Positions 8,791-16,097 of a stretch of DNA of 64,000 bases are shown here, in pieces. The stretch covers positions 372,001 through 436,000 of the forward strand of contig NZ_FNFE01000002.1 of NCBI RefSeq assembly GCF_900100335.1, in the 5' to 3' direction. A program made the position numbers and the translations under genes. The notes under the pieces are model-generated. The model made no database searches, was not told the origin of the DNA, and worked only from the letters and a program-made list of their open reading frames with translations. This stretch comes from Natronorubrum texcoconense (lineage in GTDB: Archaea; Halobacteriota; Halobacteria; Halobacteriales; Natrialbaceae). How positions within the stretch are numbered: the stretch's first letter is position 1; each line of letters begins with the position of its first letter.

Positions 8791-8904
8791 GTGAAAGCCC
8801 CTGGCTCGCTCGACGGCTGCGACTCGCTTCGCTCCTCGCTCCTAACAGTCGCTTCGGTGCTTACATCGTCTCGCTCGCCGAGCGAGCCAGCCCCTTTCAG
8901 CCCC
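8791..8904. repeat. REP/MITE-like inverted-repeat element inside the cbi operon
   Basis: Perfect 12-bp arms CTGGCTCGCTCG (8801-8812) and CGAGCGAGCCAG (8879-8890), extending outward with four mismatches to about 22 bp (GTGAAAG on the left, CTTTCAG on the right). The interior is made of CGCTTCG/GCTCCTCGCTCC-type palindromic words. Elements of this style recur between genes in haloarchaeal genomes as I remember them; copy number cannot be tested from one window. It sits between cbiF and cbiG. Confidence 0.55.
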
Positions 8905-8974
8905 ACCCACGCGGTGGACTGGACGGGTCGATAGGACGTGGACAGTACGGTTTCGGTACGATGGAGGTTTCACA

Positions 8975-9970
8975 ATGAGTTCAGGAAGCACAAATACGGA
9001 CGATACGGATAACTCGAGTACCGATTCCGGCGGCCACTGTTCGACGGCAGATTCGGACGGCGAGGTCGCCGAAGAGATCGCGATCATCTCCTTCGGGCGG
9101 AAGATGGAGACCGCCGAGGAGATCAAGGACGAGATCGGCGACCGGTACGAGACGATCGACATCATCGAGTACCACGGGACGGTCTTCGACGAGTACTGGG
9201 GCGAGTACGACTGCTTCATCGGGCTGATGGCTTCGGGAATCGCGATGCGGAAGACGGCCCATCTGCTCGACGACAAGTGGGACGATCCCGCGATCTGTGT
9301 CGTCGACGAGGAACTGACGTGGGCCATCCCGATCACGGGGGGCCACCACGGCGCGAACCAGGTCGCACAGGATCTGGCGACGATGGGCGCGATTCCGGCG
9401 ATGACCACCGCGAGCGAGGCCGCCGGTAAGCAGGGCGTCGAGTCCCGCGCGAAGGCGATGGACACCCACGTCGTCAACGGCGATTCGACGGTGAAGACGA
9501 ACCTCGCCGTCCTCGACGACAATCTGGGTCCCGTGGAACGACTCGAGGGCCCGAAAGCCGTCCTCGTCGGCGACGACGTAACGGTCCTGAAGCGAAACAA
9601 ACGGGACGGGATCGTCATCGGCACCGGCAGCGTTTCCGGCGCGAGCAAGGACTCCTTCATCGCCGCGTGGGAGGAAGCACTCGAGCAAACGGAGTACGAC
9701 CTCTCGGACGTCGAATTCGTCGGGACTGCAACCCGGAAGGAAGACGAGGAAGGGCTGCTCGAGGCCGCCCAGGAACTCGATCTCGGCGTGGTCGCCTTCG
9801 ACAAGGAGACGCTCCTCGAGCACGAGGGGCCGACACCATCCAAATCGAAGGAGCTGATCGGCTGGCCCGGCGTCTCGGAGGCGAGTGCGATTGCGGGGAG
9901 TGCCGAACAGGAACTGGTGCTCGAGAAGATCGGCTACGAAAACGAGGTTACGGTGGCGATCGGCCGATGA
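8975..9970 (+). CDS. cbiG: cobalt-precorrin-5A hydrolase CbiG
   Basis: 331 residues. CbiG opens the delta-lactone of cobalt-precorrin-5A, releasing acetaldehyde, in the anaerobic (cobalt-early) route. Visible are the mid-domain FIGLMASGIAMRKTAHLL and the VDEELTWAIPITGGHHGAN motif typical of the N-terminal and core domains, plus the C-terminal domain with VIGTGSVSGASKDSF and IGWPGVSEASA. A disordered N-terminal tail of about 30 residues contains GGHC (His21, Cys22). The stop overlaps the next gene by ATGA. Presence of CbiG argues for the cobalt-early pathway. Confidence 0.92.
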   Translation: MSSGSTNTDDTDNSSTDSGGHCSTADSDGEVAEEIAIISFGRKMETAEEIKDEIGDRYETIDIIEYHGTVFDEYWGEYDCFIGLMASGIAMRKTAHLLDDKWDDPAICVVDEELTWAIPITGGHHGANQVAQDLATMGAIPAMTTASEAAGKQGVESRAKAMDTHVVNGDSTVKTNLAVLDDNLGPVERLEGPKAVLVGDDVTVLKRNKRDGIVIGTGSVSGASKDSFIAAWEEALEQTEYDLSDVEFVGTATRKEDEEGLLEAAQELDLGVVAFDKETLLEHEGPTPSKSKELIGWPGVSEASAIAGSAEQELVLEKIGYENEVTVAIGR

Positions 9971-10842
9971 GCGTCGACGATTCAGCTGCCGATACCAGTG
10001 ACGGCACCCCCGACGACCACGGCACCCTCTACGTCGTCGGCATCGGCCCCGGCCTGCCGGATCATATGACCGCGAAAGCCAAGCGGGTCATCGAGTCCTC
10101 GGAGGTCGTCATCGCCTCGAGTCTCTACCAGGAGTTCCTGCGCGACGACGGCACGCTGCCGCCGGAAGACGCCGTCGACGACGAGGGATTTGCGACTCGA
10201 GACGACGGCTTCGAACAGGAGATCGTTCGCTCGACGATGGGCCGCCAGATCGAACTCGCCCGCGCGGCGTTCGACTACGTCCGCGAGGGGAAAGACGTCG
10301 CTCACGTCTCGGGCGGCGACCCCTCCGTCTACGGGAAATCCGACCTCATCTTCAAAATGGCCGAAGAGGAGGACGCGACGGACGTGCCGATCGAAATCGT
10401 TCCCGGCCTCACGGCGGCGCTCGGCGGCTCCGCCAACGTCGGCGCGCCGCTGTGTAACGACTTCTGTACGATCTCGCTGTCGGACAAGTGGCGCGGCTGG
10501 GAGGAGATCGAGGAGAAACTGCGCGCAGCCGCAATTTCGGGCTTTGTAATCGTCCTCTACAACTGCTGGCGCAACTACGAACAGGCCGTCGAAATCGTCC
10601 GCGAGGAGCGGACCGACGATGCCCTCGTGGCCATCGTCAACGATGCGGGCCGCGAAGACGCCGGCCGCAACGGCGAGAGCGAGTTCATTACGACACTCGG
10701 CGAGGCCGCCGACCACGACAACAAGGTCTCCGGGATGGGGACCTCGCTGATCATCGGCAACCACGAGACCGAGACCTGGAGCAACGACGATCGAACGTAC
10801 CTCGTCACCCCCCGCGGCGGGCGTGACGTCGACGACTTCTGA
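9967..10842 (+). CDS. cbiH: cobalt-factor III C17-methyltransferase CbiH (copy 1)
   Basis: 291 residues starting at the ATG that overlaps the cbiG stop; longer upstream reading is through cbiG and is not used. Tetrapyrrole methylase motifs: YVVGIGPGLPDHMTAKAK, VAHVSGGDPSVYGKSD, EIVPGLTAALGGSANVGAPL and the LYNCWR strand. It methylates C17 and drives ring contraction. It is one of two adjacent CbiH paralogues; haloarchaea are known to keep both. The active-site Asp/Ser residues were not compared in detail, so which paralogue is catalytically dominant is not known. Confidence 0.9.
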   Translation: MSVDDSAADTSDGTPDDHGTLYVVGIGPGLPDHMTAKAKRVIESSEVVIASSLYQEFLRDDGTLPPEDAVDDEGFATRDDGFEQEIVRSTMGRQIELARAAFDYVREGKDVAHVSGGDPSVYGKSDLIFKMAEEEDATDVPIEIVPGLTAALGGSANVGAPLCNDFCTISLSDKWRGWEEIEEKLRAAAISGFVIVLYNCWRNYEQAVEIVREERTDDALVAIVNDAGREDAGRNGESEFITTLGEAADHDNKVSGMGTSLIIGNHETETWSNDDRTYLVTPRGGRDVDDF

Positions 10843-10867
10843 CGAATACACACGACACCCTATACCC

Positions 10868-11914
10868 ATGAGCACAGACACCAACGCAGATGCTGACGAC
10901 GAATCGACATCGAAGTGCGGTGCCTCGAGCACGACCGAAACGGAGACAGAGTCCTCGAGCGGTTCGAAGTGCGGTGCCTCCTCGAGTGACACCAGCGACG
11001 ACTCGGGTTCGAAGTGTGGAGCGTCGGGTTCCAGTTCCTCGTCTTCGTCCTCCGGCTCGAACTGTGGCGCCTCGAGTTCGGACGACGACTCGAGCAGCAA
11101 CGAGCAGGAGGTCGGCGCGAAAGTCGACGATTTCGACGCCGACCCGGGCCAGCTGACCGCCGTCGGTCTCGGGCCCGGTCACGCTGAAGGGATGACCGAG
11201 CGCGCGAAGAACGCGTTACTGGATGCCGATCACATCGTCGGCTACACGACCTACATCGAACTGATCCCGGACGAGATCACCGAGCAGGCCGACGACATCT
11301 ACGACACGCCGATGTGCGGCGAGGTCTCCCGAACCGAGGAGTCGATCGACCGCACGCTCGCGGGCAACGACGTCGCCATCGTCGGCAGCGGCGATCCGAA
11401 CGTCTACGCGCTTGCAGGACTGGCGCTCGAGATTCTCGAGTCCAAGGGCGCGACGGCCTCGATGGTCGATTTCGAGGTTATTCCGGGCGTCCCCGCAGCC
11501 CAGTCCTGTGCGGCCCGTCTCGGGGCGCCGCTGGTCAACGACACCGTCTCGGTCTCGCTGTCGGACCACCTGGTCCCGATGCCGGAGATCGAGTCTCGGC
11601 TGCACTCGGTCGCCAGCGAGAACTTCACGATCACGATCTACAATCCGTGGAGCCGCAAGCGCCGGGAGAACTTCCAGAAGTGCTGTGAGATTCTGCTCAC
11701 CCACCGCGACGAGGATACGCCGGTCGGCATCGTCCACGGCGCGGGTCGCGAGGACGAGCAGGTGATGATCACCGAACTCGCCGAACTCGAGGACTTAGGC
11801 GAGAGCGAGATCATCGACATGACGACGACCATCGTTGTCGGCACCGAGGACACCTACGTCTGGGACGACCGGATGGTCACGCCGCGTGGCTACGAGACGA
11901 AGTACGACTACTGA
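10868..11914 (+). CDS. cbiH: CbiH-type C17-methyltransferase (copy 2) with Cys-tag N-terminus
   Basis: 348 residues. From about residue 95 it is a tetrapyrrole methylase: TAVGLGPGHAEGMTERAK, VAIVGSGDPNVYALAG, EVIPGVPAAQSCAARLGAPL, IYNPWSRKR, and a C-terminal TPRGYETKY. These are closer to the standard CbiH/CobJ consensus than copy 1. The first 85 residues are a low-complexity Ser/Asp/Thr region with four repeats of the form S(K/N)CGAS, with Cys17, Cys35, Cys50 and Cys66. Such a tag is absent from bacterial CbiH and may bind cobalt or iron. A 25-base gap separates it from copy 1. Confidence 0.88.
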   Translation: MSTDTNADADDESTSKCGASSTTETETESSSGSKCGASSSDTSDDSGSKCGASGSSSSSSSSGSNCGASSSDDDSSSNEQEVGAKVDDFDADPGQLTAVGLGPGHAEGMTERAKNALLDADHIVGYTTYIELIPDEITEQADDIYDTPMCGEVSRTEESIDRTLAGNDVAIVGSGDPNVYALAGLALEILESKGATASMVDFEVIPGVPAAQSCAARLGAPLVNDTVSVSLSDHLVPMPEIESRLHSVASENFTITIYNPWSRKRRENFQKCCEILLTHRDEDTPVGIVHGAGREDEQVMITELAELEDLGESEIIDMTTTIVVGTEDTYVWDDRMVTPRGYETKYDY

Positions 11915-11950
11915 TTCAACGACGCGACCAGCGAACACACCCAACCCACA

Positions 11951-12217
11951 ATGCCACGATACGAAGTCACCATCGAGAAGGACGCCTGCGACGGCATCTT
12001 CGCCTGTCTAACCCGCGATCCGCGGTTCGTCGAGGGCGAGGACGGCCTCGCGACGATCGATCCGAGCGCGGACCCCGTCTACGACTGCGAGGGCGAGGTC
12101 ACCGACACCGACGAGCGGGTCGTCGCGACGTTCGACGACGACCGCATCGACGAAGCCAAACAGGCCGCCGCGGCCTGTCCGACGGACGCCATCGTCGTCG
12201 AGGAGGTGGCCGAATGA
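11951..12217 (+). CDS. small monocluster ferredoxin
   Basis: 88 residues. The N-terminal ferredoxin half has CDGIFAC (Cys13, Cys19), where the usual middle Cys of CxxCxxC is missing and a fourth-position spacing fits a [3Fe-4S] or labile [4Fe-4S] cluster. The C-terminal ligand is Cys76 in ACPTDAI. Cys46 in an inserted acidic loop (DCEGEV) could substitute as the extra ligand. It likely donates electrons to a corrin-pathway step, for example ring contraction or reduction. Its stop overlaps the start of the next gene (ATGA), so the two are probably translationally coupled. Confidence 0.85.
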   Translation: MPRYEVTIEKDACDGIFACLTRDPRFVEGEDGLATIDPSADPVYDCEGEVTDTDERVVATFDDDRIDEAKQAAAACPTDAIVVEEVAE

Positions 12218-12909
12218 GCGAAACCGAACGGCAGATCGAAGTCCCGGCCGACCCGCTCGCGGGTCACCCCGCGACGGCGTACCTCTGGGGGCACGTCGCC
12301 GGGAGCGGCGACGTTTCGAATGATGGGATCGAAGTCGTCACTAACGACGAGGAGTCCGCACAGGTACTCGCTGCGGTCGCCGGCGGCAGCCTCGAGCACG
12401 AGACGACCAGTCGCGAGTACGCCCACGATACGTCGATCACCCGAACCGAGGACGAGTACACGCTCTCGATCGGCGGAGACGAAGGCGACGACGGGGACAC
12501 GAGCCTACTCGGCCGCAGCGGCGCGCTCGGCCTTCCCGTCGACGGCCGCGGAAACTACCGATTCGGCGCGTTTGCGAGTCACGACCGTGAACTCCTTCGA
12601 GGGTTGCTCGAGGGCTGTGGCACCATCTGCTTCAAGTCCTCGAGCGGCACCGTGGGCATCTCGTTCGTTCACGACGATCAGGACCTGCTCGAACTCACGC
12701 GAGAGCTGATCGCCGACTGCCCGGTAGACGCGCCGATGGGCGACCTCGGCGAGACGTCCTCCGGCGGCTACTGGTTCGGCGTCGACGACGACGCCGCGCC
12801 CGCGTTCGGCACCTGGCTCTACGAGAACTGCGAGGAGACGGGGCTGTTCGCACCGAGTCGCCGCCGCAAACTCGAGCGCAGCCTCGAGCAGGCCGACGCG
12901 TACGAGTAG
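12214..12909 (+). CDS. LAGLIDADG-fold-like cobalamin-operon protein, function unknown
   Basis: 231 residues. It contains two internal motifs resembling LAGLIDADG helices: LWGHVAGSGDV at 24-34 and LRGLLEGCGTI at 128-138. Each is followed by a beta-strand stretch and an amphipathic helix, and the C-terminus WLYENCEETGL with SRRRKLER resembles the end of homing-endonuclease/WhiA-type domains. The acidic catalytic residue expected at position 8 of each motif is Ser31 in the first and Cys135 in the second, so nuclease activity is unlikely. Placed between ferredoxin and cbiX, it is conserved context for haloarchaeal cobalamin operons as far as I recall. Possible roles are tetrapyrrole or RNA binding; both are guesses. 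Confidence 0.65.
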   Translation: MSETERQIEVPADPLAGHPATAYLWGHVAGSGDVSNDGIEVVTNDEESAQVLAAVAGGSLEHETTSREYAHDTSITRTEDEYTLSIGGDEGDDGDTSLLGRSGALGLPVDGRGNYRFGAFASHDRELLRGLLEGCGTICFKSSSGTVGISFVHDDQDLLELTRELIADCPVDAPMGDLGETSSGGYWFGVDDDAAPAFGTWLYENCEETGLFAPSRRRKLERSLEQADAYE

Positions 12910-12966
12910 CCGACCGAGAATCCACAGACAACAGCGATCGAACCGGGCACGATCCGGAACCCCACA

Positions 12967-14208
12967 ATGAGTACACCCGACAACGCCGACGAGACCACGT
13001 CCGCTCGCGCCACGGCCTTCGACGACGAAGCCATCCTGCTGATCGGCCACGGCTCTCGCCGCGAGAAGTCGAACGAACAGGTGCGCGAACTGGCCGCCGC
13101 CCTCGAGTCGCGACTGGGAATCCCGGTCGACGCCGCGTTTCTCGAACTCGCGGAGCCGGCGATCGACGAGGCCATCGCGGAACTCGCGGCCCTCACCTCG
13201 CAGGTGACGGTCGTCCACTGCTCGCTGTTCGCGGCGAGTCACGTCAAGAACGACGTGCCGCTGGCGATCGAACAGGCCCGTGCTGCGTACGACCTCGAGA
13301 TCGACAACGGGGCCCACCTGGGGGTTCACCCCGCGATTCTGGATCTGCTTGACGACCGCGCCGCCGCGGTCGAAGACGAATTAGGCGTCGACCGCGCCGA
13401 AGACGACGTCGCCGTCGTCCTCTGCGGTCGGGGCTCGAGCGATCCGGACGCCAACGGCGACGTGCACAAGCTGGCCCGGCTGCTGTACGAGGGCCGAGAG
13501 TTCGACCGCGTCGAGGCGTCGTTTATCGGCGTGACCGAGCCGACGCTCGAGGAGAGCCTCCACGGGCTCTCCAAACACCGGCCAGACGCCGTGGTGGTCC
13601 TTCCGTACATGCTCGGCGACGGCGTGCTCACCCAGCGCGTTCGGGACTGGACGACGGAGTTCGATGACGAGTATCCGTACGTCGACGCACTCGCTGGCGA
13701 CCCGCTCGGCACCGACTCGAGGCTCCTCGACGTCTTCGCTGACCGCTGGCAGGAGGCCCGCAGCGACAGCGTGGAGATGTCCTGTGACACCTGTAAGTAC
13801 AAGGTGGATCTCGAGGGGTACGAGGAGGACGTCGGCGGCGCGCGAGCGATGCTGCGCGCACTGGCCCACCAGCAGTCCCACGCGGATCGCGAAGACGTCG
13901 ACGACGAACCGCACAGCCACGACGCACCGGGGAAGCACGTCGCGGTCTGTACCAACCAAACCTGTGCGAAGATGGGGTCGCCGGCGGTGCTCGAGCGCCT
14001 TCGACAGGCGGCCCGCGACTCCGACCACTGCGACGCCCGCATCACCCGTACCTCGTGTCTCGGCCGCTGCGGCGACGGGCCGATGGTCGCCGTCTACCCG
14101 GATGGCATCTGGTACGGCGACGTCGCGAGCGAGGACGCCGAGCGGATCGTCGGCGACCATCTCGATCGCGACCGGATCGTCAGCGATCTGGTCGACCAGA
14201 CGCTCTGA
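12967..14208 (+). CDS. cbiX: sirohydrochlorin cobaltochelatase CbiX fused to a [2Fe-2S] thioredoxin-like domain
   Basis: 413 residues. Two CbiX half-domains (about 20-130 and 140-262) form the chelatase that inserts Co2+ into sirohydrochlorin. Candidate metal/catalytic residues are His28 in IGHGSRREKSNEQ and His92 in FAASHVKND. The second half lacks an equivalent His. A linker follows with CDTC (Cys273, Cys276) and a His-rich stretch (SHADRED, PHSHDAPGKH). The C-terminal domain has Cys328-x4-Cys333 and Cys364-x3-Cys368, the pattern of thioredoxin-like [2Fe-2S] ferredoxins. This three-part architecture is the long CbiX type. The chelatase places it early in the pathway, consistent with cobalt-early synthesis. 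Confidence 0.9.
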   Translation: MSTPDNADETTSARATAFDDEAILLIGHGSRREKSNEQVRELAAALESRLGIPVDAAFLELAEPAIDEAIAELAALTSQVTVVHCSLFAASHVKNDVPLAIEQARAAYDLEIDNGAHLGVHPAILDLLDDRAAAVEDELGVDRAEDDVAVVLCGRGSSDPDANGDVHKLARLLYEGREFDRVEASFIGVTEPTLEESLHGLSKHRPDAVVVLPYMLGDGVLTQRVRDWTTEFDDEYPYVDALAGDPLGTDSRLLDVFADRWQEARSDSVEMSCDTCKYKVDLEGYEEDVGGARAMLRALAHQQSHADREDVDDEPHSHDAPGKHVAVCTNQTCAKMGSPAVLERLRQAARDSDHCDARITRTSCLGRCGDGPMVAVYPDGIWYGDVASEDAERIVGDHLDRDRIVSDLVDQTL

Positions 14209-14262
14209 AAGCGGAATCGACACGAAACTATCGGACGCGAACACCACATCTGAAGATCACAC

Positions 14263-14634
14263 ATGAGCTGCCACGAAATCGAAGCGCTACGACTCGGACT
14301 GATGAACGTCCTCGGCGTCGGGGACCAGAGTACCCGCGACCACGCCGAGAAGGAACTCGAGGGCCACCTCGAGGGTCCCATCGAGGCCCTCGTCGAGGCC
14401 GAGAGCCTCACGGCGATCGAACGCCACCTCGACGCCGCACTCGTCGACTTAGAGGAGGAGGTCGCCGGAATGGATACCGATGATCCCGAGTACGACTATA
14501 CGCAGGGACGGCTGCTCGAAGTCCGCAACGCCGAACGGACGATTCAGCGACTGACCGCGCAAGGCGAGAGCATCGTCGACGGACTCGGTGAGTCCCACGA
14601 CATGCTTCACGAGACCTTCCCGGTCGAGGACTGA
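14263..14634 (+). CDS. DUF3209 family protein
   Basis: 123 residues beginning MSCHEIEALRLGLMNVLG, the signature of DUF3209 proteins seen in haloarchaeal and some bacterial cobalamin loci. It is all-helical, with Cys3 and His4 at the extreme N-terminus, potentially a metal site. Function is unknown; position directly after cbiX suggests a helper for cobalt chelation or delivery. The next gene starts two bases after its stop. Confidence 0.85.
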   Translation: MSCHEIEALRLGLMNVLGVGDQSTRDHAEKELEGHLEGPIEALVEAESLTAIERHLDAALVDLEEEVAGMDTDDPEYDYTQGRLLEVRNAERTIQRLTAQGESIVDGLGESHDMLHETFPVED

Positions 14635-14636
14635 CC

Positions 14637-15947
14637 ATGGCCGGGACTGCTAACGCCGACCGCGAAGAGGAACGGGAACAGTCGCTCGAGTTCCAGTCGA
14701 TCCCGCTGGGTGAGATCGAGACGGCCCGGAGTCGCCACATGTGGACACGATCTGCGGTCCACGTCGTTTCGGGTGGCGACCTCGTCGTCACGGGCGAGTG
14801 GGACGGGACCGTGACCGCTCGCGAGATCGGATCGGGATCGGAGTCGCTCGAGAGCCGCTGGGCCGTCGATCACCCGGACCACGCCGTTGGCATCACGACG
14901 ATCGAGAGCGATGGCGGCGACGGAACCGTCGTCGTCGCCGGCCGCGGCGAAACCGGGACGATCGCGGGCTACGACGCCGCGACGGGCGAACAAGAGTGGC
15001 GGTACGACACGGTCGACGACCTCGGCGAGGCCGTCAAAGACACCGTCTTCTATCTGCCCTACGTCGTCTCAATCGAAACGGGAACCGATGCCGACGGCAC
15101 CCAACGGCTCTACGCCGCCGCGCGACGCTACGAGCGCGACGGTGAAACCCGCCAGTGGCACAGCACCGTCTACGCGTTCGAGCCCGATGGATCGATCCGC
15201 TGGACGTACGAGACCGACGCCTCGCCCATCGCGATGGATCTGGACGAGACGGGCGAGCGTCTGGCGGTCGGCTACAATCGCTGTATGGGTGACCACGACA
15301 CCGGACTCGTCGTCCTCGAGACCGAGACGGGAGACCTCGAGTGGACCTGGGACCCCGGCACGGAGGGAGACCGACGCGTCGGCGACGTGTCCTTCGACGG
15401 CGACTCGATCGCGGTCTCGAGTCACGGCGACAAACGAGGCTATCTGCTCGGTCCCGGCGGGGCCGAGCGGTGGCGCGTGGATCTGGCGATCGAGACCGAT
15501 ATCGGCGACGAGACGCTCTACGCGTATCCGAACCACGCTACTGCGAACGACGGTCGCGTGACGTTCGTGACCGGCAACACCTACGCCGTCGAGAGCCGCG
15601 AGACCGAACGTCGCCATCCCAACGAACACCGAATCGCGACGTACGACGTCGACGGCGAGTTGCGATGGGACGACGAGGTTCGCGGATTCGTACACGGTCT
15701 GGACGATGACGGCGACACGGTCGTCGCGCCCTGCGCGCAGAGCTTCCGCGTCCGCGACCCCGAGACGCACGCCGTCCGTTGGTTCGACCGCGAGTCCGGC
15801 CTGATCGGAATCGAACGCCTCGAGGGAATTGCCACCGCTGCCGCCGCAGCCGACGGGACGCTCGCGGCGATCGAAGAACCGGTCGAGTACCACGACGAAG
15901 GGCAGACGCGTGGCGAGTACGCCCTGCACGTCGCCTCGCTCGAGTAG
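14637..15947 (+). CDS. PQQ/WD-like beta-propeller protein of the cobalamin operon
   Basis: 436 residues forming repeated beta-propeller blades of the form VxxxxxxGxVxAxDxxTGExxWxY: GYDAATGEQEWRYDTV near residue 115, VYAFEPDGSIRWTYET near 180, VVLETETGDLEWTWDPG near 230, IATYDVDGELRWDDEV near 340. No signal peptide, so a cytoplasmic location is expected. Such proteins accompany haloarchaeal cbi operons; the role is unknown, possibly a scaffold. It is the last gene of the run, with 150 bases before the next gene. Confidence 0.8.
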   Translation: MAGTANADREEEREQSLEFQSIPLGEIETARSRHMWTRSAVHVVSGGDLVVTGEWDGTVTAREIGSGSESLESRWAVDHPDHAVGITTIESDGGDGTVVVAGRGETGTIAGYDAATGEQEWRYDTVDDLGEAVKDTVFYLPYVVSIETGTDADGTQRLYAAARRYERDGETRQWHSTVYAFEPDGSIRWTYETDASPIAMDLDETGERLAVGYNRCMGDHDTGLVVLETETGDLEWTWDPGTEGDRRVGDVSFDGDSIAVSSHGDKRGYLLGPGGAERWRVDLAIETDIGDETLYAYPNHATANDGRVTFVTGNTYAVESRETERRHPNEHRIATYDVDGELRWDDEVRGFVHGLDDDGDTVVAPCAQSFRVRDPETHAVRWFDRESGLIGIERLEGIATAAAAADGTLAAIEEPVEYHDEGQTRGEYALHVASLE

Positions 15948-16073
15948 GTCGACGGAAACTATCGGTTTGAAACCTAGTTTGAGGGTCTCGTTCGCCCTCC
16001 TAGAGAGCCGTCTGGCTCACAATCGTTCTGTACGACCAACAGTCGCATACGCAAGGCCAATTACCACAACGCT

Positions 16074-16087
16074 AACTCACGTGAGTT
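16074..16087. promoter_or_regulatory. 14-bp perfect palindrome upstream of acidic-cluster gene 1
   Basis: AACTCAC followed directly by GTGAGTT, centred on a CACGTG core, ends 10 bases before the ATG at 16098. It overlaps the place where TATA or initiator elements would lie, which is a common arrangement for an archaeal operator. No such palindrome was seen before the other genes examined. The regulator is unknown. Confidence 0.45.
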
Positions 16088-16097
16088 TGCCCGTATA

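Noticed and set aside
8763-8978. Open frame (71 residues) between cbiF and cbiG
   Set aside because: Runs through the inverted-repeat element, is basic and Leu/Arg-rich unlike neighbours, and is best explained by the repeat.
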